Positions 1 to 11,345 of a stretch of DNA of 64,000 bases are shown here, one piece after another; position 1 is the first letter of the stretch, and every line of letters begins with the position of its first letter. The notes under the pieces were generated by a model. It saw only the letters and a list, made by a program, of their open reading frames with translations, was not told the DNA's origin and ran no database searches. A program made the translations under genes and the position numbers. The DNA comes from Neonectria sp. B-13 (Eukaryota > Ascomycota > Sordariomycetes > Hypocreales > Nectriaceae), in contig NOKP01000022.1 in the NCBI GenBank assembly GCA_002682825.1, positions 744,001 to 808,000 on the forward strand, written 5' to 3'.

Positions 1-1172
1 ACATTGCTGGATTTCACGGCAATCCCGATCTTGTGACAGCAATTGGACAAAGTGCCGGAAGCGGTAAGTAGCAGCCTTTGAACTATTTGTGTATTATGCT
101 GGCTAAGGACGTCCCCTTCAGTTTCGTGTACCTTTCATCTTCAGTCAAGCAAGCCACTTTTTCAGCAACTCGTTTCAATGAGCGGAACATCTTTGCTCAT
201 GCCGCCACTTCCTCTTCAAGTTGCTGACGCGACGTATGAAGCTGTTCTGAAGAGGACCCAGGTAGATGGATCTCAAAGCCCTGCAGAACAGTTGAAACAA
301 CTTCTGGCTGTCTCCGACGAGTTGATGCTTTCCCGGATCGGTCCTGATGTGACGCTCCGCCCAGTAATTGACGGAGAGCTCATCGACTCAAAGCTATCCT
401 ACGCTCAATGGGGCTCCGCAAATGTGTCGAGTGTTGTCCCCGGGACAAAGTGGTGTCATCGAGTCTTGATCGGTGACTGTCAAAATGATGTCAGTCAAGT
501 ATACGGAAGAAATTCGCAACTGCGCCTGCTAATATATATGTCTAGGCTATGATCATGAGTTTTGCCTTCTTGGCACGGAAAGCCGACATAGCTAGCGCTT
601 TCAAGAAGTCTATGGCTAGCTATTTACCATTGACCTCGACCTCGACAAACAACGACAACCCTCTCCAAGCGCTTTTAGAAGCATACAAAATCACCACCGA
701 GAGGTCAGACGATGAGGCACTCACTGGAATTTTGCAACTGATGAACGACGCTCTATTCTACGCTCCCGTTTACACCATCGCGCGAGCATTTCCCCGGGAA
801 TCGTTTATTTACCATTTCAACGAGCCGAACCCATGGAATGGACCTAGCAGCGGTGAAGTCGGGCATATTTTGGATGTCGCATTCTTATTCCAAAACTTCA
901 ATGAGTATCTAGACTCCAACCAAGAGGAAAGTGCCAAGGCGTTCGGTCGTGACATCATCACGTTTGTGAACGGCGAAGAGCCCTTTCCTGCTCATGACGC
1001 TCAAGCCGGAGGTGCGAAGGTTTATGGACCACTGAGCCACTTAGGCGGTGCATTTGTCAAAAGCAAGGACCCTGCTGACTACGGCCGTCGTTCTATAATT
1101 TGGCAGCTGGCTCCGGTCTTCGGTTGGGATAAGCTAGCCTTTGCATTGTCTATGTTTCTCGCTGGGCTGTAG
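1..1172 (+). CDS. Type-B carboxylesterase/lipase, 5'-truncated by window edge
   Basis: Exons <3..63, 122..489 and 546..1172; the start lies outside the window. The first exon carries the nucleophile elbow GQSAGS of the alpha/beta-hydrolase carboxylesterase family (para-nitrobenzyl-esterase/cholinesterase type). After the first intron the protein continues with LVSMSGTSLLMPP, a common stretch just after the elbow in fungal members. The segment GEVGHILDVAFLF near the C-terminus fits the position of the catalytic His. Introns are 58 and 56 nt; the second has donor gtcagt and acceptor tctag, and joining them keeps one frame. The family hydrolyses carboxylic esters; the substrate here is unknown. 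The last residues (FLAGL) match the usual family end, so the 3' end looks complete. It may or may not belong to the neighbouring aromatic cluster. Confidence 0.88.
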
Positions 1173-2013
1173 TGCTCAGCTTTATAGTTTAAATACTGTG
1201 AGGGCTGCACAGTGTTACGGCTTGGTTCACCGAACAGCGAGAGAGGCTTAAAAGAGCAGCTAGTGTGCCCAGTCAATGCGATTATTGACCAATCTTTTGC
1301 CCCATGGTACAGCTGTCTAGCACAACCGTTACACCTATAAGGTACCCAACACATAATAGAAGTACTATCAGCTAGGCACTGTAACATTAACATGTAAAGA
1401 TCTTAAATTCGAAAGAAACTATCTAATAAGAAGTAATAGCATATTCTTATTAATTCTATTAGAAACTCAAGATATAACATCGTCGTCCACGTGCGGAATG
1501 CGCTAAGTACTAGAAAAAATAGTAGACACTAATCCTAACTTAGAACGAAGGGTAAGCCACTACGATCAACAGTAGGCCAGATCCACAAGCCTAAATGAGC
1601 GCGGGGTTGCCCAAACCTCCCTCCACACTGCTAGCCGCATACGGACATAATGCCCATAGTGTCCCACCCCCGCAAAGAAGAGCACTGATGGGACTTCCTT
1701 TGTCCCCGTCGCTGTCTAGCTTCGACCCAACGTGACGATGTCCGCATTAGCCATACTTGGCCATTACTATAGAACACCCCTGACTGGCTGGGATGGGGCA
1801 TAGCTAGGTGAGTGGAGTAACGTGCAGTCCGTGATGCCGAGACCTAGAACGGAAAGCCAAGAGCGCATGAAAACAAGCCTAGTCTCAACCCCACATTCTT
1901 CCTCCACGCAAACTTATACACAGTCCATCACAACCTAGCATTTCAGAAAGGCTAACCAGCTTCTTGATTCTGAAACTCCGACCCAATATTGCGCTATTCA
2001 CGATCTAAGCACT
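1173..2013. other. Intergenic region, promoter of the P450 gene
   Basis: About 840 bases without a credible gene. The stretch 1400-1560 is AT-rich. The last 150 bases before the P450 start are C/T- and A-rich, as in fungal promoters, and hold one CCCCACA site at 1889-1895. Confidence 0.6.
1889..1895 (-). promoter_or_regulatory. TGTGGGG motif upstream of P450 gene
   Basis: CCCCACA on the + strand (TGTGGGG on the - strand, followed by TT), about 120 bases before the P450 start. One member of the motif family found through the 2-19.5 kb cluster; it could bind the C2H2 regulator at 20.1-23.0 kb or CreA. Confidence 0.5.
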
Positions 2014-3796
2014 ATGACTGAAGACCAACAACTTCTTCTCACAGCTTCAACGGCGATCCTCATCATCATTGGCGGATGGCTTCTCAACTCTTCACTACAG
2101 AAGAGGAAGTATAGGCTGCCGCCCCATGTGCCTGGCCTGCCAGTTTTCGGCAACACCTTTCAGGTCCCTGTTGTACAACAAGGCCCATGGGCCAAGGAAT
2201 TGGCCGAAAAATATGGAGAAATGTTTGTTACGAATGCCCAGTCCACTTCCACTCCTCCAAGCTCGAAGAGCGTCTCTGCTAGTGAGATACCCTAGAGCAT
2301 GGAGAGTTGTGCACATTGTACTAATGCCGGCTCAGGTTCACTTGTAAATTTGGGGGCAGCACATGGGTTTTTCTCAACTCCTCCCGAGTTGTCACAGCTC
2401 TATTGGAGCGACGTGCCGCCCTCTATAGCTCCCGTCCACCTTTCCCCATGACTCAAACCATCATGTCTGGAGACTCGCGTATCGTCCTGATGCCGTATAA
2501 CGAACGGTGGAGGGTGCTCCGAAAGATCATGCATCGAATCCTCAGCACCAGAGCTACGGACATCTTCATGCCTTTCCAGGACCTCGAGTCCAAGAACCTG
2601 ATATGGGATTACCTGGAAACACCCGACAGATGGTGGGCTGCGAACGGTCGATTCGCAAACTCGGTCATCATGAGTGTTGTCTTTGGCAGACGGTCTTTGC
2701 TAGATGACCCGGATGTTGTTGAGCTTTTTGAGACGATCGAGCTGTTCTTGAAAAACCAACAGCCCGGCGTTAATTTAGTTGACGGATTCCCTGTGCTTGA
2801 AAAGCTCCCCGAGAAGCTACAGTGGTGGCGTTCACGCGGCGAAGCCATCTTTGACAAGACAGTCAAGTAAGTCGAGAGTCTATGCTTTTATGCTGAGCAA
2901 ATGTGGCCAGGACTCACTTTGTACTAAACTTGTATCGCAACAGGGTCTACAGGCGCGAAATAGAACGTCTAGAAAGAAAGTTGAAGGAAGGCACTCAGCG
3001 CCGCTGCTTTGCCACAGACTTCCTAGAGACCGAAGAGGTGAAGGAGATGAGTGAAGTTCAGAAGCTCTTCGTTTTCGGTACTCTAATGGAAGCGGGGAGT
3101 GACACATCCAGGGTGTCAATTGGTCAGATCATCGCCGGTGCCGCAACATACCCCGATTGGGTTGCAAGGGCTCGCGCAGAGTTGGACGCGGTGTGCGGCC
3201 ACAACGCCGAAAGGTTGCCACAATGGGAGGATCGCCCCAAGCTGAAGTACATCTCTGCAGTTGTCAAGGAGGGTTTCCGGTGGCGTCCCAACATTGCCGA
3301 GATTGGAGCCCCCACCATGTTGACCAAGGATGACGAGTTCGAAGGCTACAAGTTTCCCGCAGGCACCGTCTTCACCTGGAACGCGTGGGCCATTGCGCTC
3401 AACCCTGACGAGTACGAGGACCCGGAGCGATTCTGGCCTGAACGATTCCTTAATGGCGAGGAAGAGAATGCCTTGAAAGGACACTGGGCTTTTGGACCAG
3501 GTAAGCATGCACGCATGCTGCTATTCTCCCAACAACACCACTGACAAATACCTACGATAGGCCGCCGCGTCTGCGTAGGATGGAAGGTGGGCGAGATGAA
3601 CGTGTGGATTGCTATCGCGCGCATTCTGTACTGCTTTGACTTCAAGCAGATTCCTGGAAAGCCCATTGACACCATGGCCATCCCGCAGATCACCAACAAT
3701 GCGGCGCCATTCGATGTGCAAGTGACGGTGAGAAGTAAGGCTCACGCCGACCTCATTCGTCGCGACTGTGAAGAGGCCGTGAATACCAGATACTAG
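2014..3796 (+). CDS. Cytochrome P450 monooxygenase
   Basis: Exons 2014..2222, 2336..2866, 2944..3500 and 3561..3796 give 510 residues, a normal microsomal P450 length. The protein starts with a hydrophobic anchor (ILIIIGGWLL) and a proline-rich hinge (LPPHVPGLPVFGN). It has the I-helix segment EAGSDTSR, the ExxR motif EGFR, the PERF motif WPERF, and the haem loop FGPGRRVCVG with the Cys thiolate ligand. It therefore should be an ER-bound haem monooxygenase working with NADPH-P450 reductase. The overall pattern is that of fungal P450s near O-methylsterigmatocystin-oxidoreductase-like enzymes, which do not share one substrate. Its position beside ring-cleavage genes suggests hydroxylation or O-demethylation of an aromatic compound (inference). 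All introns have good donors (gtttgt, gtaagt, gtaagc) and the joins keep the frame. Confidence 0.93.
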
Positions 3797-4347
3797 GATG
3801 CTTCCGAGTTCATGCATCATGCTGCTTTGGCTCCCTACGAGTAAATTAGATAACCTGTCACTGAATCGAGCCGATCAATGTGCATGAAACAATGAATGTC
3901 AAGTTTATTCATACAGAACACATCATCTATGTGATTACAGAATCGCACCGAATGAAACATTGTCAAAATGATGGCATCGACCACCTTCGCATGCTGCTAT
4001 TATTGACTCAATTAATGACAAGTGGAATCTCGCCGGTCATTCCTCGGCATAGGGAAACGAAAGCCACACATACGCCGGGCTTGATAACACCTCATCTAGA
4101 GTTCTCAAAAGAAACATGTATACAAACAAAGGTAAGAGATGCATGTCTCATGTCGCTGACTGTATGCTGTATCATGACGTATCACAGAGCCTCTGGTCTT
4201 GTCATGAGTCAAAAGATTATTGCGGCATATTCAGTTTGAGTGGAGAGTGTCATTCATTAAAGCCAGTTTCGTTCAACTATAACACACAGTCTGGTCACCC
4301 CCCCTTAAACCAGAGCGCTAGCCAGACACAGGTACTGATATTTGCTC
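3797..4347. other. Convergent intergenic region
   Basis: 3' flanks of the P450 (+) and the homogentisate-dioxygenase-like gene (-). Short open frames here have no recognisable domain and no fungal start context; nothing else is visible. Confidence 0.6.
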
Positions 4348-5860
4348 TCAAGAACCGTTCGTGGACTTCGCAACTTCAACCTTGAACTTCGAGAAGTTGT
4401 CAACCAGATCATCCCACATTTTGGGGTCATGTTCGTGCTTCTCTTTGCTATTCCAGGCCCAATCTGTAATGCTAAAGGAACGACTGCTCTCAAACATGAA
4501 AGCAATAGAGCCCAATGAGATTTGCATCTCAGGTGGGGGTTCTTGCTTAGATGCTGCAGTGAACTCCTCATATGCCACACCATGAGGGACGAAACCGCAC
4601 TCAAATGAGACACTTCCTGGCTGAAATTCATCAGATCGGCCACCATAATCTCCATATATCAGACCCATGAGCTCTGAGGCACAGTTTCGATGGTAGAAAG
4701 GGGGCCGATAGGTATGTGATGCGACATCCCATCGCGGCGAGAAGATGAGAAAGTCGGCTAAAGGCGCGGTCGGATCGCGAGACTTGGCTGTTAGGACGCA
4801 AAAGATAGAAGGGTCGATGTGATCGATTGATATTGAGCCGACGTTGGTAAACTTGGTGAGATCATACTTGTAAGGGATGTAATTGCCGTGCCAAGCAACC
4901 ACATCGAAGGGGCAGTGACGCTGGGTGCTTTTGAAGAACTTTCCGCTTAGTTTATAGGTCACATCCCAAGGGTCATTGTCCGTGACCTGATAAGCTGCGA
5001 CAGGGAACAAGAAATCACGCGGGTTTGCCAAGCCACTGCTGCCCCCTAGGGGGCCCAGCTCTGGCAGCTCCCACGAGGAGCCCCAGATCTCGAGGATATA
5101 GCCCCGGGTAGGGCCCTCCACATTGACCTTGAAGCGGAGGCCGCGCTGAATGACGGCGATCTCACCAGGTTGGACATAGAGGTATCCGAATTCCGTCTGG
5201 ATATCCAGGGCGCCCTGCTGTGGGACAATGAGGTAGTCACCATCAGAATTAACGAAGGCATTCTTGTCCATGCTCGCATTGCATAGGTACATATGTGTTG
5301 CTAGGCCCTCACGAAGAGATGGATGTCCTGAGCCAGCTATACTCTTCAGACCGGCGATGAAATCGACCTTTTCGCCTTCGGGAATCGCATGCGGCTTCCA
5401 AGCTAGCTGAGTAGGGGAGACGTGGACACGCGGGTTCAGCGGCAGGAATGCAGACTCGACGTCAGGGTTATCGGGCAGGCCAACCTGGTTAAGCCTCGCA
5501 GTCAGCAACTCCTCCAAAGCAATACATTTATATCAGGGGCTGACTTACGAATCCTTGGTGTGCAACTGCTGGGCGCGACCGATATAGCCAGGCCTTCTTA
5601 TTAACAGCTCGGGGAGCCACAAAGGCGCCGCCAGTGATTTGCTCGGCGTATAGTCCAAAGCGGACACTGCGTGGGCTGTTCTGGCCCCTTGGAAGAACTC
5701 CCTGTACAGCCTCGGACTCAAAGGAGTTTCCAAAGCCCGCCTGGTATTTGTAAGGATCATCTGGGCGGGTGGCAAAGGAGGGGATGGCCCCGTCCTGCTG
5801 CGTTTCTGCCCAGTGGAAGGCCTTCTGGAAGTCTTCACGAGTGAGCGTCTTGGCTGTCAT
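4348..5860 (-). CDS. Homogentisate 1,2-dioxygenase family paralogue (cupin ring-cleavage dioxygenase)
   Basis: Exons 5860..5549 and 5484..4348 give 482 residues. The 64-nt intron (5485-5548) has donor gtaagt, branch gctgac and a cag acceptor. A nearer AG would give an implausible 37-nt intron and was rejected. Family marks are YKYQAGFGNSFESEA at the N-terminus, SGHPSLREG, GDYLIVPQQGALDIQTEFG, WHGNYIPYKYDL, and the iron-ligand region YHRNCASELMGL followed by VPHG, which supplies the two His and one Glu ligands. The family opens 2,5-dihydroxyphenylacetate to maleylacetoacetate. Isomerase and fumarylacetoacetase genes are missing nearby, and a maleylacetate-reductase-like gene, a flavin phenol oxidase and an FAD hydroxylase are present instead. 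I infer a paralogue that cleaves another hydroquinone. It is transcribed divergently from the lactonase-like gene at 6334. Confidence 0.92.
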
Positions 5861-6333
5861 CTTTGTGTTCTTTGGTCGATGGTGTAGGAACTGTATGGTT
5901 GATTGGGTGAATTACGGCATCTAAAGCCAGTATAACAGACTCCTCGGCCGCTTATAAGCAGAACTCGCATTGAGGAGTCATTTGGCGACCCCACGCGCCA
6001 ACGCATGTATTCGCCAGTGGTTTGTGGGGTCCGCAACTCCAACTCTGGGGTGGGGGGTGGGGAGCTAATATTTCCTATTTCTCTCAATTATCGGTTGGTC
6101 TAACGTTACCCAGTCTAAACCAGCTTTCATCATCTGCCCTGCCGTTAGACATCAGACCATTTTCCCAGCCTCAATCAGCCCTTTGCCACCTTTCGCTGGG
6201 GGTTGGTCCATCTTCTCCATCCTTGCTCAGCTTTTGTCCTCGGTCGTCCGGTCTAGAAACTTCAACGACGACTTTCGAACACAGCGTCCTCATCCGCAAT
6301 CGCTTGCTATCGCGCCAGGTTTGGGATCGAGAA
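5861..6333. promoter_or_regulatory. Bidirectional promoter between dioxygenase and MBL-fold gene
   Basis: A 473-base divergent intergenic region. It holds GACCCCAC at 5987-5994 and GTGGGGTC at 6024-6031, an exact 8-bp inverted pair 29 bases apart, and the second copy is part of TGTGGGGT. A G-rich run of TGGGG units follows at about 6046-6062. This places the recurring cluster motif where it could act on both genes. Confidence 0.55.
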
Positions 6334-7233
6334 ATGCTACCACCCGCTTCGGAAGAACAGGTATACGTTACCGTTTCACCCATTTCGGGAGGCAATATCA
6401 CACTGCCCGAGCGTTTCTTCACCGAGCCAGCCGACCAGCATGCCTACCATACGGTTCCGTCCTTGGCGTTCCACATAACGCATCCCGTGCCAAACAGAGA
6501 GCCACAGCGTATCATGTTTGACCTTGGCCTGCGGTCATCAATCACAAGTTATAGTGAGCCTCAACAAGAGCATTTGCAGAACAGAAGACCGTACACGATC
6601 GGGCCTGGTGTGGCGGAAGTCCTTCGACAAGAGAAGATAGATGCCTCCAATATTGATGCCGTCATTCTGAGTCATGTTCATTATGATCATCACGGAGATC
6701 CAGAGCATTTCCCCAGAGCAAAGTTCTTCATCGGTCCTGGAACGCTTAACCTACTCGACCACGGTCTTCCATCGACCTCGAGCCATCAACATTTTGTGGA
6801 AGACTTATTGCCTAGAGATCGCACCGTCGAGTTTCCCAGTCTTTCAGATGCCCACGGTCACTACAGATGGGATACACTAGGGCCCTTCTCTTCAATCGAT
6901 CTCTACAAGGATGGGTCGATCTACATACTCGATTCCCCAGGGCACTTACCCGGACACATCAATCTGTTATGCCGGGTTTCTGCGGATAGATGGGTTTGTC
7001 TCTGTGGGGATGCATATCATGACCGTCGGTTGCTCACAGGGGAGCGTGACATTGCCTTTTGGTTGGGACGAGATGGATCAGTATGCTGTATTCACAATGA
7101 ACCTGACGCAGCCAGACGGGCAATTCAGTCGCTCCGCGAGCTGGCGGGAGCCGGTGATGTGGAATTGATAGGAGCTCATGATGCCCAATGGTTGGCGGCC
7201 AACGCTGATCGCATGTTTCCAGCTTCGCTATAG
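6334..7233 (+). CDS. Metallo-beta-lactamase-fold hydrolase, lactonase-like
   Basis: Single exon, 299 residues. The open frame extends upstream to 6022, but that stretch has no family likeness; the ATG at 6334 directly precedes the conserved part. Zinc ligands of the fold are visible: HVHYDHHGD (the HxHxDH motif), SPGHLPGH, CGDAYHD and GAHDAQW. The order and size match MBL-fold lactonases of the N-acyl-homoserine-lactonase/AttM kind, which open lactone rings or related esters. Within this cluster a natural role would be hydrolysis of a lactone formed after ring cleavage (inference). No signal peptide is seen, so it is probably cytosolic. Fungal benzoxazolinone-detoxification clusters also contain an MBL-fold enzyme, so lactam hydrolysis is an alternative. 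Confidence 0.88.
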   Translation: MLPPASEEQVYVTVSPISGGNITLPERFFTEPADQHAYHTVPSLAFHITHPVPNREPQRIMFDLGLRSSITSYSEPQQEHLQNRRPYTIGPGVAEVLRQEKIDASNIDAVILSHVHYDHHGDPEHFPRAKFFIGPGTLNLLDHGLPSTSSHQHFVEDLLPRDRTVEFPSLSDAHGHYRWDTLGPFSSIDLYKDGSIYILDSPGHLPGHINLLCRVSADRWVCLCGDAYHDRRLLTGERDIAFWLGRDGSVCCIHNEPDAARRAIQSLRELAGAGDVELIGAHDAQWLAANADRMFPASL

Positions 7234-7823
7234 GAATGCGAGCTACACAAAAAACGTAAGGCTTCATGAGATTCATTGCCGCGTGACACTACGTTTGGGG
7301 GTAGCCTTCGAGATCGCACAGTAGATATTTGATAGGCGATATAGCCATGTGACGCGAGAGCCATATCGAACAGGTGGCGAAAAGAAACCTGCATCCCGAG
7401 CCAGCTGCCTAGTCAAGAAGCCCAACGGTGGACGCAGGAATGTGTGTTAGTGTGTACCCTGAGATTGTGATTAATAAATGTCCTCGGCGCAGTTAAACTT
7501 TCTACAGTTGGGCCCAGAATGACATAACTACCCTGTAACTTAGACTAACAACACTAGAGCTGCTTCTCTTCTGGGAAGTGTGGGGTGAGAGGGGCGTGGG
7601 GAGGAGGGGATAACTTGGAGAAGGCGAGTTCTCGATTTCGTTTGCTCACCAGGCCAGCGCCACGCGGACTGTCGGAAACGGTCATTTTCGGCCTTGCGTA
7701 GTTGTCCGATTGGAAGGAAGCATGGTATGGTTGGTGTACTTATATAGAACATAGCGCCCAAACGTAGGATTCACAACCAACCATTTAGTCAACATCATTC
7801 TGACCCCTTATCATCGTCGCATA
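7234..7823. other. Intergenic region, promoter of the FAD hydroxylase
   Basis: Contains TGTGGGGT at 7579-7586, about 240 bases before the next start, in a GA-rich stretch. No other gene is supported. Confidence 0.55.
7579..7586 (+). promoter_or_regulatory. TGTGGGGT motif upstream of FAD hydroxylase
   Basis: Exact TGTGGGGT octamer, same orientation as the downstream gene; part of the cluster-wide motif set. Confidence 0.5.
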
Positions 7824-9212
7824 ATGGCAAACGTTCCGCCCCCCGACAAGATTGAATATGAGCATGCCACAGTCCTTATTGTTGGTGCAGGGCCTGTAGG
7901 GCTGTTTGTGGCGCTGAAACTCGCTCAGAAAGGAATTGATGTCCTCGTACTGGACAGCGAGCCGCATGTGCTCAAAAGTCCCAGGGCAACCACGTGAGTC
8001 AGAATCGTAGAGGGTGATATCTCAATGGAAGCCTTGAATTTTTACTGATCGTCAGACATGAAAAGATACATGCCCATCGTTCTCAACGAAATGGAAAAGG
8101 TCGGCCTTGTCGATGACCTGATGAAGGCAGGTCACACAAATCGAGAAGGCATTAGCTTTCGCACATCCAATGCCAAGGGTGACACGGTACTCGGCTCTCT
8201 CCTGATGGCTGCTGTCCCCAAAGGCGCGGTAAAGTATGACTTCACCGGTATTCATCTTGGCCAGCAAGCTGTTGGCGAGCTGATACTCAAGCACTGCGAG
8301 GCTCAAAAGTCCTTTCGTGTCAAGTGGCAGCATCGGTTCGTCGGAGTCAAACAGCCGGGCGAGACGAAACCGATAGAGCTCGCAGCCTCAGGACCAGTTG
8401 GCGAGAAGTTCTTCACCTGCGACTATCTCATCGGCGCAGACGGAGCTGGTAGCTCCGTGCGTCGTGCCCTTTGCATTCCCTTTGAGGGCTTCACTTGGAA
8501 TGACTTCCGCTTCGTGGCATCCAACGTCAAATACGACTTTGAGAAGTATGGATTCACAACCGCCAATATGATCGTTGACGAGGAGGACTGGGCTGTGATT
8601 GCCAGAACGGGCCCTGGCGACGCCCCATGGCGGGTTGCTTTCGGGTTGCGAACAGACGTCCCCATGTCAGACCTCATGGAGCACGTAAAGGAGAAGTATG
8701 AACGACTTCTGCCTGGTCCACGTCCCCTGAAGTACGAGTTGATCAGTGCCAACCCGTACTGGGCCCACCAGAGGGTTGCCAAGACCTGGAAGGTTGGACG
8801 AGTTGTTCTTGCGGGTGATGCAGCACACGTAAGAAAGAGCTAGTCCTAGATATTATGGTCCTTGCTGATTTTACCCTAGTCGAATAATCCCGTCGGCGGG
8901 TTGGGCCTCACCACAGGATTTCTAGACGCTGCTGCTCTGGGAAACTGTTTGATTAGGATCCTTATCGACGGCGAGGAGCCAGATGCGTTACTCAGCCGTT
9001 ATGAGAGGGTGCGACGGGCTGCCTGGGTCAACTATACGAACAAGGCGTCCGCTGAATTCAAGCTTCGGTTGCACTCTACCGATCCAGAGACTGTCGCCAG
9101 TAGAGACGCGTTCCTCAACGCGCTTAATGACGATCCTGATATTCATTTGAAAATGGCAACTATGATGAACGAGCAGGTAGAGGACATGTTTGAAGTCCCG
9201 AACGATATCTAG
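7824..9212 (+). CDS. FAD-dependent aromatic hydroxylase (PF01494-type monooxygenase)
   Basis: Exons 7824..7993, 8066..8828 and 8880..9212 give 421 residues. The first intron ends at a gaaaag acceptor, chosen because it alone restores the family sequence RATTYMPIVLNE. Motifs: dinucleotide-binding GAGPVG near residue 23, the DG motif DYLIGADGAGSSVRR in the middle, and the GD motif VVLAGDAAH, where the second intron splits the His-Ser junction. These mark group A flavoprotein monooxygenases (4-hydroxybenzoate- or phenol-hydroxylase type) that use NAD(P)H and O2 to hydroxylate, sometimes with decarboxylation, a phenolic ring. The protein lacks the C-terminal thioredoxin-like domain of phenol 2-monooxygenase and is correspondingly short. 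It probably supplies the hydroquinone for the ring-cleavage enzyme at 4348-5860 (inference). Confidence 0.92.
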
Positions 9213-9743
9213 GTTGTTAGAACCGTTGAAGAACCTTGGAAATTTCAATCCAATGTCTAACTGAGATACACCATGAATTACGTATGCTTACTGACGGCTC
9301 CAAAAGGATGCAATGAACATTAAGCGTGACCACTTACGTCAATAAAACTTATAATTCTTGCAGTCACCGCATTCTCGAAGAGTAGCACACATCGCTTCGC
9401 GACGAACCTCAAGACTGTAGCGGAACATGCTCGACTGTGTACTCTCACAATGAAAAAGGGCTTTAGGCACATTGACTCGGACTGGGTAACCTACCAGCGC
9501 TTTGGTCTTTGAAATAGTATTAGTGACCTTTGAGCCAGAGCTATGTTTCGTCTTTTGACCAGCTGTCGCGAGAACACATGATGGCCTTGAAGGGATTGCT
9601 CGACTACTTCAAAATAAGCACCCTTCGAATCGATCTTTAGTTAGGTTGTAACGTCACTTCGGAACATGGGCCGCGATGCTGTCACAAATACTGATGATTG
9701 TCTACGTGATGATGGGCTAGAGACGAAAAGATGGGATTTAAGC
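9213..9743. other. Convergent intergenic region
   Basis: 3' flanks of the FAD hydroxylase (+) and the SDR (-). I see no gene, repeat or RNA in it. Confidence 0.6.
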
Positions 9744-10988
9744 CTACTTGCTCAAAGCGCCAATACCCAGACGCAACTGGCCCTCGTCAACATCTGCCGA
9801 CAGCTGAGCACCTAGCCATTGCGGCTGAGCATCGTGAAGAGCATCTTCTATCTCGACAACATCGTTGCCGGCTACCCACAAAGTTTTGCCATTGGTGTCG
9901 GTCCGAACAGCCGGCAGCAGAAGTGCCTTTGCCACTCCAACAGTATCATTTGTGGGCAACTCACCCCATTTCTCCTTGATCCAATCTGGCATCGCGGGGG
10001 TTACTATATTGTATTAGTCAATTGTATTGGTCAAGGCAGTAACTGAAGCATTTCCGCTTCGTCTTTTCTTGTTGGGAAACACTGACCTGTCATCCAAGGC
10101 GCAACCATGTTGACTGTCATGTTGCCACATGGAGGGTTCAGCCTCATTCCTCTCATAAGGCCAAGTACTCCCGCCTTGCCAGCACAGTATAGGTAAAGCG
10201 GCGGCGTATCGATTAAGCTAATTATTTGTTAGAACGCTGCATCTTTTGACCTCGATTTCTACTGTTGCAACCTGAAGATACGAACCTCGCTGCTGAACCA
10301 GTAAAGACTAACTGGCAATTCTTTTGGGGCTGTTTCTTGAAGTAATGCACTGCAGCCTTGGTGCAGTACGCCGCCGAGTGCAAGTTCACCTCGAAGCTCT
10401 TCAGGCTTGGAGCTGTTGGGTTCTCGTCGTCATCCAGCGCCTCGTCCTGCAGAGTCTCGAAAGCATGTGTACCAGCGTTCGAAAGGACGACGTCAATGGA
10501 CCCAAAACGATCCCAGGTTTTCTTAAAAAGATTCAAAACCTCAGACCAATCAGAAACGTCCGCCTTGACAAAGATCATGCGCCTGGGTGCGTTAGGTATT
10601 GGACCATTATGTTAGAGTCCTGGATTTCGCTCTGCTGAGGGATAACCCGTCATTGCCATGGCTTAACACGACAGGAGACTCGGATAGCGATAGAACGTAC
10701 TCGGGAAATTCCTCAGCCAGTGACGCTCCTACATCGTCACTCAGATCCGCGATGGCAATGTTAGCGCCAGCAGCTGTTCGAGGAAATCAACATTTTTAGC
10801 ATGCGCTCTTGTCATCATGACTGCAACATGTAGAAACAGACGTGGGATATTTATGAATCGTGTAAATACTGACCATAAGCCAGCGTTGCAGCTGTTTTGC
10901 CAATGCCACTTCCTCCTCCAGTGATAACAATCGTCTTTCCCGTCAATGTCGCCAACTCTTCATCTGTCACTTTATTCAGCAACGCCAT
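9744..10988 (-). CDS. Short-chain dehydrogenase/reductase
   Basis: Exons 10988..10874, 10773..10701, 10582..10286, 10217..10087 and 10003..9744 give 291 residues. Motifs: NAD(P)-binding GGGSGIGK near residue 25, the NAG motif LSNAG, the catalytic Ser in VFTGSAAR and the YxxxK pair in YCAGK. This is a classical Rossmann-fold SDR. All four introns have gtNNgt-type donors; the phases (1, 2, 2, 1) were checked across each join. The family reduces or oxidises alcohols and ketones with NAD(P)H. In this cluster a dehydrogenase step on an aromatic alcohol or a ring-cleavage product is likely, but the substrate is unknown. The open frame could start upstream at a non-ATG codon; ATG 10988 gives the normal N-terminus. 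Confidence 0.9.
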
Positions 10989-11246
10989 TGCGATAACGAT
11001 TGATGTGAAACCACAATGGATAAAACGCGTCAACAAATCCGGATGGGAATAAATCTAATGAGTTATGGTGGCAATGGAAGAAGAAAGCTCGAAGTTTCCT
11101 TTAGTACTTTTCTGGTTCAGTATCTTTGCCCACTTGCACGAGCTTGACAACTTGCCAATGACAGCATTGAGCTTCTCGAGCTTCCTGCACTTCCATGTTA
11201 GGTGCTGCAATTCCAGCATGACCATTGCCGGAGTGCACTCCCCAGA

Positions 11247-11253
11247 TGTGGGG
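11247..11253 (+). promoter_or_regulatory. TGTGGGG motif upstream of SDR
   Basis: Exact heptamer, flanked on the left by CTCCCC, about 260 bases upstream of the SDR start. Confidence 0.45.
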
Positions 11254-11345
11254 AAGATGCGCTAACGAGTGGTCACTCCGTAGTGGCTGTCAAGGCCCTT
11301 GCATCTGTCAAGTGATCAAATGACTCAAGCAAGGATCTTCCCTCT

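Noticed and set aside
5512..5548. 37-nt intron in the dioxygenase gene
   Set aside because: The 64-nt alternative ending at 5485 has a proper branch point and cag acceptor.
6022..6333. Longer N-terminus for the MBL-fold gene
   Set aside because: The extension is low-complexity, overlaps the shared promoter and its motif sites, and has no family likeness.
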